A program made the position numbers and the translations under genes. The notes beneath the pieces are model-generated. The model saw only the letters and a program-made list of their open reading frames with translations. It ran no database searches and was not told the DNA's origin. A DNA stretch of 64,000 nucleotides from Halobacillus litoralis. GTDB lineage: Bacteria; Bacillota; Bacilli; Bacillales; Halobacillaceae. Location of the stretch: positions 868,001 to 932,000 of the forward strand of contig NZ_WMFA01000001.1 of the NCBI RefSeq assembly GCF_009856445.1, in the 5' to 3' direction. Positions within the stretch are counted from its first letter, which is position 1, and each line of letters opens with the position of its first letter. Of the stretch, positions 8,640 to 17,611 are shown one piece after another.

Positions 8640-9701
8640 TTAATTAGATTCCTGAGTGTCTTGTTTAGATGCAGAAGAAGAATAGGAGCTCTCCTCCGAT
8701 GGTTCTTCGTTAATTTTTAAAGCTGTTCTTATTTTATTCGACAGTTCACTGACACTTCCGTCATAAGGGACGAAGTAAAAGAGTCCGTCTTCCAAGCGTG
8801 TATTTTGTCCTTCAAGTGTAAACGTCTCTGTTGAAGGATCTTTCGATGAAAAAGCTTTTTGGAGTGCGAAAGCTTCTTTCACGGAAAGGTTGGTTTGAAC
8901 GTTGCTGCTGACCGCATCCGCTAATTCATCGGCTTTGAAAATATTTCCTGGAGAGAGAGCTTCCTCAATACTTGCTTTTATAAATTGACGCTGTCTTTCA
9001 TCTCTTGGATATTCAATGGCAACGTCTCTTTTTCTCATTCTTACAAAGGCAAGAGCTTCTTCTCCATCCATTTTCGTTTCGCCTTCTGTGAATTCAATTC
9101 TTTTATCGTGTTGTAAGTGGCTTCGTTCCCAGAAACCTTGTTTGACGTCTACGGTTACTCCGCCTAACACATCTACGATTTCAGCGAAACCTTCAAAGTT
9201 GACCGAAGCGTATTTATCAATGGGGATGTCTAAATAATCCTCCACCGTTTCAATCGTCAATTTTTCAGCACCATACCCACTAATTTCACCGATCGTGTAG
9301 GCAGCGTTAATTTTATGACTTCCTCCATATTTTTCCCCGACTTTACTGGCAGGGATGTCCACTTTTAAGTCCCTGGGAATACTGGTCATCGTCATATCCT
9401 GCGTTTCCGGGTCGATGGTCAGCACAATTTGAGTATCCGCTCTACCTGCTTGCCCATCAGAAGAATAATCTTCAACGCCGAGCAAAAGTATGGAAATCGG
9501 TTCATCTCCAATATCCACCGCTTCCTCCCGTAAATCAGATTTATTTCCTCGGTCCAGATCTTCATATGAAGCTGTATATACTTGCGACACATAGTAGAAA
9601 ATTCCGCCTATGGTCATTGCGAACAAAAGAAAAAGCGTCAGTGCGATGCGTCGTTTCTGTTTCTTTTTGCGTCTGCGAACGCGAATGATACGTTTTGCCA
9701 A
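8640..9701 (-). CDS. LCP (LytR-CpsA-Psr) family wall polymer ligase
   Basis: A 353-residue LCP phosphotransferase that attaches teichoic acid or other undecaprenyl-linked glycopolymers to peptidoglycan outside the membrane. It has a very basic cytoplasmic N-terminus, one transmembrane helix (about 18-38) and the LCP domain with ILLLGVE, RADTQIVLTID, TSIPRDLKVDI, KINAAYTIG and EALAFVRMRKRD; the Arg and Asp residues that bind the pyrophosphate are kept. The C-terminus is a Ser/Glu-rich tail. The start is TTG seven bases after AGAGGTGA. A second LCP gene lies 3 kb away, beside tagO. Confidence 0.92.
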   Translation of the reverse strand: MAKRIIRVRRRKKKQKRRIALTLFLLFAMTIGGIFYYVSQVYTASYEDLDRGNKSDLREEAVDIGDEPISILLLGVEDYSSDGQAGRADTQIVLTIDPETQDMTMTSIPRDLKVDIPASKVGEKYGGSHKINAAYTIGEISGYGAEKLTIETVEDYLDIPIDKYASVNFEGFAEIVDVLGGVTVDVKQGFWERSHLQHDKRIEFTEGETKMDGEEALAFVRMRKRDVAIEYPRDERQRQFIKASIEEALSPGNIFKADELADAVSSNVQTNLSVKEAFALQKAFSSKDPSTETFTLEGQNTRLEDGLFYFVPYDGSVSELSNKIRTALKINEEPSEESSYSSSASKQDTQESN

Positions 9702-9839
9702 TGTATGTCACCTCTATTTTAACCTCTCAGCTTTTCATTCTACCACATTTGAAAACAATCGAAGGACCCCGTTCTTTTGTTGTGGAAAATGTAAAACGAT
9801 TGACATAAACGTATCATGTATCACTCTCGTAAGGATCGG

Positions 9840-11300
9840 TTATATTTCTTCTTTTTCGAGAATCAGATAATTCATTTCTTTACGATCAATATGGCGGTAC
9901 CGCTTATAGTTGAAAAGGTAAAAAACCAAACCGATGAGAATCCAAAAAGCCAAAGCAATGTAGGATTCTCTCCCGAGCGAAGCAGGGGACCAAGGGATTA
10001 AGAGGAGAGCTAAGAAACACAAAGAGCTGAGCATCCCGATCAGTGATAAAAGTTTTCTTAAGGGATCGATGGTTGCTCTTTTCTGAGAGGTGGACGAATT
10101 CTCCTTCCAGTGAAAGAACTTATAAGCGGTAGCGGTGCAGAAGAAGTAAGCAATGGCTACGCCTGTAGAAGACATATCGACAACCCATAGCAAAGCTTCC
10201 CGACCGAACCACGGAGCGATCAGGCAGACGCCCATCGTAAATAGAATTCCGACATACGGTGTTTTGTATTTAGGGTGGAGTTTCCTGAATATATCTGGAA
10301 GAATGCGAGCCCTGCCCATCGCAAACGTTAATCGACTTGCCGAGATATAAAAGCCATTCAAGCCTGTGAAAATGCCCATACAAACAGATAGAGCGATGAG
10401 CCAAACACCGATTCTCCCCATGTAACTTTGAATGGCATCCCCCGTTCCCCACACCGATTGCGTTCGTTCAATCTGCTGCAACAACTCCTGCCAGGGCATA
10501 GTGCTTGCAGTAATCAGAATCATAGCGCTATATGCCAAGCCTGCTGCTAAAAGAGACCAAATAATCAAGCGGAAGGCTTTTTTTGGAGCAAAATCGAACT
10601 CTTCAGCGGCTTGGGGGATGTTGTCAAAGCCGACATATGCGAATGGTGCAATGGCTAATATGGTGACGATCGATGCGATGGCTGATTTTTCAGGTGAAAA
10701 AGGAGGTATGGTATGGGTAAGGCTTGGCCCTTCTGCCCATAAGGCTCCCAGCGCTAATAATACAATCCCGAAAATTAAAATGATGCTGAACACAAATTGT
10801 GTTTGTCCTGAAAAACTCGCCCCTCGAACGTTTAATAAAGCGATGACAATTAAGGCGGCGCTTGCAATCGCTACTTGAATAATGGAAACATCATACCCGG
10901 CAACGTTATACATATTTCCTATTTTGATAAAAGAAGGGAATAAAAACTTAGCAAGTAATGCCAGGGCGGAGGCGTTTAAAGCAACAATGCAGATGTAACC
11001 TAACGTAAGGAACCAGCCGGCAACAAATGCATACATTCGTCCAAAACCGATATAGGCATAGGCGAATTCACCGCCTGTAACGGGGAACTTTTCAATCAAG
11101 AACCCGTAACTGACGCCAATGATCATCATCAATACAGCTCCAAGCGATAAACCTATAACGACACCCAAAGGGCCTGCTTGAGCAATCCAATCGGTGGGAA
11201 GGACAAAAGCTCCCCAACCAATAGCCGAACCGAACGCAATCGCCCATACCCAGTGAGGCTTTAATGACTTTTCTAATTTTTTTCTTTCTCTTTCCGCCAT
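9840..11300 (-). CDS. APC superfamily amino acid permease
   Basis: A 486-residue integral membrane protein with about 12 hydrophobic segments. The first, WVWAIAFGSAIGWGAFVLP, matches the unwound TM1 substrate-binding helix of APC transporters; TGGEFAYAYIGFGRMYAFVAGW is the family's TM3 region. It probably imports an amino acid or amine by proton symport; the substrate cannot be read. An upstream in-frame ATG at 11342 exists, but GGAGGAGAAGG sits just before the ATG at 11300, which is chosen. It is monocistronic between two cell-wall genes with no evident link to them. Confidence 0.88.
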   Translation of the reverse strand: MAERERKKLEKSLKPHWVWAIAFGSAIGWGAFVLPTDWIAQAGPLGVVIGLSLGAVLMMIIGVSYGFLIEKFPVTGGEFAYAYIGFGRMYAFVAGWFLTLGYICIVALNASALALLAKFLFPSFIKIGNMYNVAGYDVSIIQVAIASAALIVIALLNVRGASFSGQTQFVFSIILIFGIVLLALGALWAEGPSLTHTIPPFSPEKSAIASIVTILAIAPFAYVGFDNIPQAAEEFDFAPKKAFRLIIWSLLAAGLAYSAMILITASTMPWQELLQQIERTQSVWGTGDAIQSYMGRIGVWLIALSVCMGIFTGLNGFYISASRLTFAMGRARILPDIFRKLHPKYKTPYVGILFTMGVCLIAPWFGREALLWVVDMSSTGVAIAYFFCTATAYKFFHWKENSSTSQKRATIDPLRKLLSLIGMLSSLCFLALLLIPWSPASLGRESYIALAFWILIGLVFYLFNYKRYRHIDRKEMNYLILEKEEI

Positions 11301-11523
11301 ATCCTTCTCCTCCCTCCATCTTTTTACATTTAAAGGTTTCACCTTATTAAAAAAAGGCTAATAAAAAGTAATCAAATCGTTACATGAAATTGGCTGTTCA
11401 TGTGATATAATTTTTCAGGGTTAATATGGTGCTTTTCCATAAGAACTATGCATGGGAAAATGGTATTTAATATCAGCTGTTATTTCATTCGGAGAGGATA
11501 TAATAAACCTGAGGAGGGTCTTT

Positions 11524-12570
11524 ATGGAGTATAAGGCCTTGCTATTTTGCTTGATCGTTGCGGTCATCATCACACCGTTAGTCAAGAAATTAGCAATTAA
11601 AATCGGTGCAACGGATCAACCGAACCACCGTAAAGTACACAAAATTATCATGCCACGCCTTGGTGGGCTGGCGATTTATATAAGCTTTGCTCTCGGTATT
11701 TTATTTTTCTTTCCCGAAAGTAACTACACCTGGCCTGTTCTTATAGGCGCTACTGTCATTATCATCACCGGGGTACTCGATGATCTTACGGAGCTATCAG
11801 CGAAACTTAAACTTTTTGGCCAGTTACTGGCCGCTGTCATTGTTGTTATGGGTGGAGTTCAGGTTGATTTCATCAATTTACCTTTTGGTGGTCAGCTCGA
11901 CTTAGGGTATTTAAGCATACCGATTACAATTTTGTGGATCATTGCTATTACGAATGCCATCAACCTTATTGATGGACTGGATGGATTGGCCGCAGGCGTT
12001 TCGGCGATTGCTTTGTTAACGATTTCCGGTATGGCGATTACAATGGGGAATGTATTCGTTGTTTTCGCAGGATTAATGATGTTAGGAAGTACCCTTGGTT
12101 TTCTGGTGTATAACTTCTATCCTGCTAAGATCTTCATGGGTGATACAGGGGCCTTGTTTTTAGGGTTCATGATTAGTGTGCTTGCCCTGCTTGGTTTTAA
12201 AAACGTCACGTTATTTTCTTTCGTCATTCCGATCATTATTCTTGGTGTTCCTATATCGGACACGTTATTTGCGATTGTCCGCCGAGTGATTCAAAGGAAA
12301 CCTTTATCTGCTCCTGATAAATCTCACCTGCATCATTGCTTGATTAATCTTGGCTACAGTCATCCTGAAGCGGTTCTCATGATTTATGCTGTTAGTGCCT
12401 TGTTTAGTTTAGCAGCGGTGATTTTCTCACAAGCCACCATCTTCGGAGCTATATCGGTTATTGCACTACTTGCGGTTATGATTGAGTTAATCGTTGAGAT
12501 AACCGGACTTGTAGGGAAAGAGTACAGACCTTTATTGAATATGATTAACGGCACAAAGTCGAAGCAATAA
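11524..12570 (+). CDS. tagO: Undecaprenyl-phosphate GlcNAc-1-phosphate transferase TagO
   Basis: A 348-residue polytopic enzyme of the MraY/WecA/TagO family. It transfers GlcNAc-1-P from UDP-GlcNAc to undecaprenyl phosphate, the first step of wall teichoic acid synthesis. Landmarks: DQPNHRKVHKIIMPRLGG, the catalytic GVLDDLTELSAKLK, NAINLIDGLDGLAAG, KIFMGDTGALFLGF and the UDP-sugar HLHH motif. The start is the ATG 7 bases after GAGGAGGG; an upstream in-frame ATG at 11452 has no ribosome-binding site. It faces an LCP gene convergently, so the committing enzyme and a final ligase of the same pathway are neighbours. Confidence 0.93.
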   Translation: MEYKALLFCLIVAVIITPLVKKLAIKIGATDQPNHRKVHKIIMPRLGGLAIYISFALGILFFFPESNYTWPVLIGATVIIITGVLDDLTELSAKLKLFGQLLAAVIVVMGGVQVDFINLPFGGQLDLGYLSIPITILWIIAITNAINLIDGLDGLAAGVSAIALLTISGMAITMGNVFVVFAGLMMLGSTLGFLVYNFYPAKIFMGDTGALFLGFMISVLALLGFKNVTLFSFVIPIIILGVPISDTLFAIVRRVIQRKPLSAPDKSHLHHCLINLGYSHPEAVLMIYAVSALFSLAAVIFSQATIFGAISVIALLAVMIELIVEITGLVGKEYRPLLNMINGTKSKQ

Positions 12571-12573
12571 AAA

Positions 12574-12606
12574 AAAAGCTGCTCCAGATTTGGAGCAGCT
12601 TTTTAC
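12574..12606. terminator. Bidirectional terminator between tagO and LCP gene
   Basis: AAAAGCTGCTCCA pairs with TGGAGCAGCTTTT; the right side overlaps the stop codon of the convergent LCP gene. Confidence 0.9.
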
Positions 12607-13589
12607 ATGGAATTTTCTTCTTCATTTTCACTGGCTATTGGATTCTGCAATTCAAGATGATTCTTCAGTTCATCAGACGTAGCTGTTAAATCGTCCTTCG
12701 CGAGCTGATAGTACCATCCATGGCCTGTGAAACCACCTTCACCTTCCAGTTGCATTTTGTCAAAGGTGAAATTCTCTTTTTGAAGGAAATAATCTTTAAA
12801 CTGAATCATTTCACTAAAGGTTAAGTTGGTTTTCATGTTCGCACTTACGGACGATAAAATCTCATCCATATTATTCAGCCCTTTAGCAGAGACGGTCTCC
12901 CTGAAAATCTGTTGGATAATTTCCATCTGTCGCTCCCCGCGAGCCAAGTCGCTGTCATACTTTCTCGTTCTGGCTAAAGCGAGGGCTTCTTCACCGTTAA
13001 TTAGCTGTTTTCCTTCCGTTAATTCAATGGCTCCTGCCTGATCAGAACTATTTTGTTCCTGCATGTCAAAAGGGACATCATAAGTAATTCCGCCGATCGA
13101 ATCAACAATTTCAACGAATGAGTTAAAATTCAGCCGTACATAATAATCAACGGGCACATCCAACATCCGTTCGACCGTTTCTACCGTTCCATCGATTCCG
13201 CCGAAAGCATGGGCGTGAGCAATTTTATCTTCATAACCAACTTCAGGGATATACGTGAGAGAATCTCTAGGAATGTTCAGCATCTTAATGGATTTATCAT
13301 CCTCATTGAAAGTGGCGAGGACCAATGCATCAGATCTTGAAGGTGAACTTTCGCGTTTGTCACTGTCATCGATTCCTACAAATAAGACAGAGGTGTGATC
13401 TTTAGCTGGGGTCACTTCTTTTGTTCGTTTGTCTGATTTCTCACCACGGTCAAGTCCTTGGTGGGAATTTAGGGCTGTTTGTTTCACTTGGTCCGTCAAG
13501 TAGGCGGCATAACCGGTTGCCGCTCCAACACCAACGAGAAAAACAAACAGGAAGGACCAGATGAAGACATATCTTTTCCGGCGCTTCAT
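12603..13589 (-). CDS. LCP family wall polymer ligase (TagU/LytR-like)
   Basis: A 328-residue second LCP protein with a basic N-terminus (MKRRKRY), a transmembrane helix (about 9-30) and the extracellular LCP domain: VLFVGIDDSD, RSDALVLATF, LNIPRDSLTYIP, KIAHAHAFGG, EALALARTRKYDSDLARGERQ. Its position beside tagO and yvyE matches that of B. subtilis lytR/tagU. AAAGGAG is 3 bases from the ATG at 13595 and 9 bases from the ATG at 13589; the latter is chosen. It probably attaches wall teichoic acid to peptidoglycan. It runs in the same direction as yvyE, with a 14-bp gap. Confidence 0.9.
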   Translation of the reverse strand: MKRRKRYVFIWSFLFVFLVGVGAATGYAAYLTDQVKQTALNSHQGLDRGEKSDKRTKEVTPAKDHTSVLFVGIDDSDKRESSPSRSDALVLATFNEDDKSIKMLNIPRDSLTYIPEVGYEDKIAHAHAFGGIDGTVETVERMLDVPVDYYVRLNFNSFVEIVDSIGGITYDVPFDMQEQNSSDQAGAIELTEGKQLINGEEALALARTRKYDSDLARGERQMEIIQQIFRETVSAKGLNNMDEILSSVSANMKTNLTFSEMIQFKDYFLQKENFTFDKMQLEGEGGFTGHGWYYQLAKDDLTATSDELKNHLELQNPIASENEEENSM

Positions 13590-13603
13590 ATCCATAAGCT
13601 CCT

Positions 13604-14245
13604 TTACTCAGGTGTGACATCAAATTCTACATAGGAAGCGTCTCCTTGTTCGATGGATGCCTGACCACTTGTCAGATTAGTCATCCAGTCTTCACATTCC
13701 TTTTCCAGTCCGCTTTCTACATATACTATTAATTCCACATTTTCTAGGTAATTAATCCTTTCTAATGTGTAATCTGAGTTCCTTACTTCATTTTCCACTT
13801 TACCGAGAAGATGATAATCAATGGTGACCTTCATTTCCTTCATGAGCTGCCGCCTGACGACCCCTGTTGTGTTGATCGCTTCGGAAGCGGTTGATCCATA
13901 AGCACGAATGAGCCCTCCAGCGCCAAGTTTAATCCCGCCGAAATAACGAGTCACAACGACAGCTGTGTCTTTCAGCCCTCTTTTCTTCAACACTTCAAGA
14001 ATGGGAACGCCGGCCGTGCCGCTTGGCTCTCCATCATCGTTCGCCTTTTGTATAAGGTCCTGCTCACCAATCATATAGGCCGAGCAGTTATGGGTGGCAT
14101 CATGGTGTTTCTTTTTGATCTGCGAAATAAAGGCCTGCGCTTCCTCTTCGGTTTCACAGCGTTTGACATAACCAATGAAACGCGATTTCTGGATTGTCAC
14201 TTCTTCTGAACCTTCTGGTTTTACGGTATAATAGCTTTCTAACAT
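13604..14245 (-). CDS. yvyE: YigZ/IMPACT family protein YvyE
   Basis: A 213-residue UPF0029/IMPACT family protein. QKSRFIGYVKRCETEEEA, HHDATHNCSAYMIG, DDGEPSGTAGVPIL and VTRYFGGIKLGAGGL are the family's conserved blocks; the C-terminal 80 residues form the DUF1949 ferredoxin-like domain. The bacterial role is uncertain (possibly translation-linked). AGGAGG lies 11 bases before the ATG at 14245, preferred over an upstream ATG at 14299. It sits between lytR/tagU and divergent degS, exactly as in B. subtilis. Confidence 0.92.
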   Translation of the reverse strand: MLESYYTVKPEGSEEVTIQKSRFIGYVKRCETEEEAQAFISQIKKKHHDATHNCSAYMIGEQDLIQKANDDGEPSGTAGVPILEVLKKRGLKDTAVVVTRYFGGIKLGAGGLIRAYGSTASEAINTTGVVRRQLMKEMKVTIDYHLLGKVENEVRNSDYTLERINYLENVELIVYVESGLEKECEDWMTNLTSGQASIEQGDASYVEFDVTPE

Positions 14246-14405
14246 CGTCTCAAAAACCTCCTGAGGTTTAATTATATCGATGGGGAAAAAAATCGGCAAA
14301 TGGTTCGACTATTGTTCATTATTATACATTTTTACTGAGAATCACCCCCATAAATGGACATAGGTCTTACGAATGAGTATGTGAATATTGATGGAGGGAC
14401 TTATG

Positions 14406-15545
14406 ATGAGTTTTAAAAAAACTGGGGACATCGCCCTTGACCATATCATCAATGAGATGGTTGAGACCGTCACGAATAGCAAAGATGAAATCTTTCAAAT
14501 TGGTGAAGAGTCCCGAAGTGAATTTGAAAAACTGAACAAAGAACTGACAGAAACGAAGAAACAAGTGTTGTCTCATATCGATGAAGGGGACAAGCTTGAA
14601 CAAAGAGTCCGTTTTTCACGGACGCGCTTATCAGAAGTCAGTAAGCACTTCCAGAAGTATTCAGAGGAAGAAATTCGAAAAGTTTATGAACAAACCCACG
14701 AACTGCAAATGGATTTGTCCATGAAGCGTGAAAAGGAAAAACAACTCCGCGAACGGCGGGACGATATAGAGATCCGTCTCCGTAACTTAGAAGAAACGAT
14801 TGGCCGTGCGGAAGCGCTCAGTGGGAAAATTTCGGTCGTGCTTAATTATTTGACCGAAGATTTCAAGCATGTCAGTGATGCTCTTGAAGATGCGAAGGAA
14901 AAGCAGGAGTTCGGCTTGCAGATCATTGAGGCTCAGGAAGAAGAGCGGCGTCGTTTGTCCAGGGAAATCCATGATGGCCCTGCGCAAATGCTCGCAAATG
15001 TCATGTTACGTTCCGACCTTGTCGGCCGGACTTATCGCGAGCGTGGGATTGAGGAAGCCATGGAAGAGGTTAAAAGCGTACGATCTTTAGTACGGTCTGC
15101 GCTATATGAGGTCCGGAGAATCATCTATGATCTTCGACCGATGGCGTTGGATGACCTTGGGCTTATCCCTACATTGAAGAAGTATTTGGCCACCATTGAG
15201 GACTACAACAAAAATGTCCAGTTTTCTTTTGCCTCCTTTGGAGAAGAGAAACGTCTGGAGACCAAGTATGAAGTAGCTCTCTTCCGCCTAGTTCAAGAAG
15301 CCGTGCAAAATGCATTGAAGCATGCAGAGCCATCTGAAATCAAAGTGAAAGTTGAAATGAAGTCAAACGCAGCTCTGATCATCGTGAAGGATGATGGGAA
15401 AGGTTTTGACACCACGAAGAAAAAAGAGAAATCTTTCGGCTTGGTCGGAATGAGGGAACGCGTCGACATGCTCGATGGCGAGCTCAATATCGATTCAAGT
15501 ATTGGAGAAGGGACGATTGTCACGATTCATTTACCAATAAATTGA
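14406..15545 (+). CDS. degS: Sensor histidine kinase DegS
   Basis: A 379-residue cytoplasmic two-component kinase that phosphorylates DegU. Residues 1-180 are a long coiled-coil sensor domain (DUF related to DegS) with no membrane helix. The HisKA_3 dimerisation box EAQEEERRRLSREIHDGPAQ contains the phospho-accepting His. The ATPase domain shows NALKHAE (N box), DDGKGFD (G1) and SFGLVGMRERV (G2). Two adjacent ATGs follow GGAGGG; the one 7 bases away is chosen. DegSU controls degradative enzymes, competence, biofilm and flagella, in keeping with the genes downstream. Confidence 0.96.
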   Translation: MSFKKTGDIALDHIINEMVETVTNSKDEIFQIGEESRSEFEKLNKELTETKKQVLSHIDEGDKLEQRVRFSRTRLSEVSKHFQKYSEEEIRKVYEQTHELQMDLSMKREKEKQLRERRDDIEIRLRNLEETIGRAEALSGKISVVLNYLTEDFKHVSDALEDAKEKQEFGLQIIEAQEEERRRLSREIHDGPAQMLANVMLRSDLVGRTYRERGIEEAMEEVKSVRSLVRSALYEVRRIIYDLRPMALDDLGLIPTLKKYLATIEDYNKNVQFSFASFGEEKRLETKYEVALFRLVQEAVQNALKHAEPSEIKVKVEMKSNAALIIVKDDGKGFDTTKKKEKSFGLVGMRERVDMLDGELNIDSSIGEGTIVTIHLPIN

Positions 15546-15715
15546 TAATTTTTCGAAAAACTATGTAAATGGACGTGAATCGTTTATAATAGGGAATAGG
15601 ATTAGGGTAGATTCAATCTTCTAAAAAATAGACAAAAACAAAGATAGAGAGAGATAAAGAATAGGTTAGGGGAACCAAAAACCATTCTATGTGTGAGAAA
15701 CAGGAGGAAATGACC

Positions 15716-16393
15716 ATGACGACCAGAATAGTCCTAATTGATGATCATAAATTATTCCGTGAAGGCGTAAAAAGAATTTTAGATTTTGAAACGAGCTTCG
15801 AAGTTGTAGCCGAAGGTGATGATGGGGATACAGCGGTGAACCTTATTGAAGAGCACATGCCTGATGTTGTTCTGATGGATATCAACATGCCAAGCATGAA
15901 CGGGGTTGAAGCGACAGCTGAAATTACGAAACGCTATCCCGAAATGAAAGTGATCATTCTGTCGATTCACGATGATGAGAACTATGTGACACACGCACTG
16001 AAGACAGGGGCGCAAGGTTACCTTCTCAAAGAGATGGATTCTGATGCATTGATCGATGCCATCAAAGTTGTAGGTGCTGGAGGTTCTTACCTGCATCCGA
16101 AAGTCACACACAACCTAGTCGCTGAATATCGTCGTCTGGCAGATAGCAAAGGCGGCAGTGCTTATCGAACGATCGAATATCGTAAGCCATTGCACCTTCT
16201 CACACGCCGTGAATGTGAAGTGCTGCAACTGTTGGCGGACGGAAACAGCAACCGTGGCGTAGCGGAAGCTCTCTATATCAGTGAGAAAACCGTTAAAAAC
16301 CACGTAAGTAACATTCTGCAGAAAATGAACGTCAACGACCGTACGCAGGCTGTCGTCACAGCCATTAAAAACGGCTGGGTCGAAGTTATCTAA
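15716..16393 (+). CDS. degU: Response regulator DegU
   Basis: A 225-residue NarL/FixJ-class regulator. The receiver domain (residues 1-120) has the acidic pair in [11 protein letters not shown], the phospho-acceptor Asp in VVLMDINMP and Lys in LLKEMDSDA. The C-terminal LuxR helix-turn-helix spans [19 protein letters not shown] to [22 protein letters not shown] is 8 bases before the chosen ATG. A TATAAT at 15585-15590 in the 170-bp gap suggests degU also has its own promoter, as in B. subtilis. Followed by a terminator. Confidence 0.97.
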   Translation: MTTRIVLIDDHKLFREGVKRILDFETSFEVVAEGDDGDTAVNLIEEHMPDVVLMDINMPSMNGVEATAEITKRYPEMKVIILSIHDDENYVTHALKTGAQGYLLKEMDSDALIDAIKVVGAGGSYLHPKVTHNLVAEYRRLADSKGGSAYRTIEYRKPLHLLTRRECEVLQLLADGNSNRGVAEALYISEKTVKNHVSNILQKMNVNDRTQAVVTAIKNGWVEVI

Positions 16394-16415
16394 ATAAAAG
16401 AATATACAAAATTGT

Positions 16416-16470
16416 TAGGGCTGTTTTTTTAAGGTGCAGAAATGTATACCTGAAAAAACAGTCCTTTTTG
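16416..16470 (+). terminator. Terminator after degU
   Basis: AGGGCTGTTTTTT pairs with AAAAAACAGTCCT (one wobble) across a 23-nt loop that itself contains a small AGGT/ACCT stem, then T residues. Confidence 0.8.
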
Positions 16471-16520
16471 ATGTGTAGATTTGGCTTTTAATTGGGGGTT
16501 GATTAGAGGTTATTTGGAAT

Positions 16521-16571
16521 TATTTGGTGTACCAGGTCATCCAGATTCTGGATGACCTGGTACACCAAATA
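16521..16571. repeat. Dispersed palindrome, copy B (core TGGATGACCTGGT)
   Basis: Perfect 23-bp arms (16521-16543 and 16549-16571) with a 5-nt loop GATTC. As in copy A, the core TGGATGACCTGGT is on the right of the loop. With the degU terminator it fills most of the 313-bp degU-degV gap; the rest should hold the degV promoter, which was not resolved. Confidence 0.9.
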
Positions 16572-16706
16572 TAGACATACGGATGACTGTTTTCGTATTA
16601 GTTGGTGCATTGTGGGTGGGGTTCATGTAAAATAGATAGAGAGAACATCGGAAATTATTTTACATATATTCATAGAAAAGACTAAGCATACAAGGAGTTG
16701 GATCGG

Positions 16707-17552
16707 ATGAAAACAGCCGTAATTACAGACAGCACAGCTTACCTTCCGAGAGATGTACGTAAAGCCAACCACATACATATGGTTCCGTTGAACGTGATTT
16801 TTGGTCATGAATCCTATCAGGAAGAAGTAGATATCAACGCAGATGACTTTTACGATATGGTGAAAGAAGGAGGAGAACTCCCGAAAACTTCTCAGCCTTC
16901 GATCGGGATCATGACACAGAAACTTGAGGAGCTTTCTCAAGACTATGATGCGGTCATCTCTATTCACTTATCCAGCGGCATCAGTGGCACGTACCAAGCG
17001 ATGGTCACCGCAGGCGAAATGGTCGAAGAGATCGATGTTCACGTGTTTGATTCAGAAATCAGCTGTCACATGCAAGGCTTTTATGCACTGGAAGCTGCTG
17101 AATTGGCAGACAACGGGGCAACGCCTGATCAAATTATCCATCGATTAAATGAAATGAAGCAATCAATGAGCGCTTACTTCATGGTCGATGATCTCAGTCA
17201 CCTGCAGAGAGGCGGCCGCCTGAATGGAGCCCAGGCCTTTGTAGGCAGCCTTCTCCAAGTAAAGCCTGTTCTCCATTTTGTGGATACTAAAATCGTGCCG
17301 TTTGAAAAAATCCGTACACGGAAAAAAGCGATTAAGAAGATTGTTTCCCTTTTTGAAGAAAAGGTAGAAGAAGGCGGAACGTACAAAGCCTGCCTGATTC
17401 ATGCCAATCGACCGGAAGAGGCGGCAGAGTTGAAAAAAGAATTGGAAGAAAAACATGATAACGTCGAAGTCGTCCTCAGTTACTTCGGTCCCGTCATCGG
17501 CACGCACCTTGGTGAAGGCGCGATGGGCCTTGGATGGTACCGTCAATCCTAA
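16707..17552 (+). CDS. degV: DegV family fatty-acid-binding protein
   Basis: A 281-residue DegV/EDD-fold protein that binds a fatty acid, related to FakB of the fatty acid kinase system. Signatures: AVITDSTAYLP at the N-terminus, KTSQPSIG, SSGISGTYQ and LQRGGRLNGAQAFVGSLLQVKPVLHF, with the C-terminal GTHLGEGAMGLGW. AAGGAG is 9 bases from the chosen ATG; a TTG at 16698 is too close to the ribosome-binding site. It lies between degU and comFA as in B. subtilis (yviA/degV). Confidence 0.93.
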   Translation: MKTAVITDSTAYLPRDVRKANHIHMVPLNVIFGHESYQEEVDINADDFYDMVKEGGELPKTSQPSIGIMTQKLEELSQDYDAVISIHLSSGISGTYQAMVTAGEMVEEIDVHVFDSEISCHMQGFYALEAAELADNGATPDQIIHRLNEMKQSMSAYFMVDDLSHLQRGGRLNGAQAFVGSLLQVKPVLHFVDTKIVPFEKIRTRKKAIKKIVSLFEEKVEEGGTYKACLIHANRPEEAAELKKELEEKHDNVEVVLSYFGPVIGTHLGEGAMGLGWYRQS

Positions 17553-17556
17553 TAAA

Positions 17557-17595
17557 TAGAGCCTGTTTGTGAGACTCAAACAGGCTCTATTTTCT
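17557..17595 (+). terminator. Terminator after degV
   Basis: TAGAGCCTGTTTG pairs perfectly with CAAACAGGCTCTA, then TTTTCT. Confidence 0.9.
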
Positions 17596-17611
17596 ATAGG
17601 ATGGTGGTTAA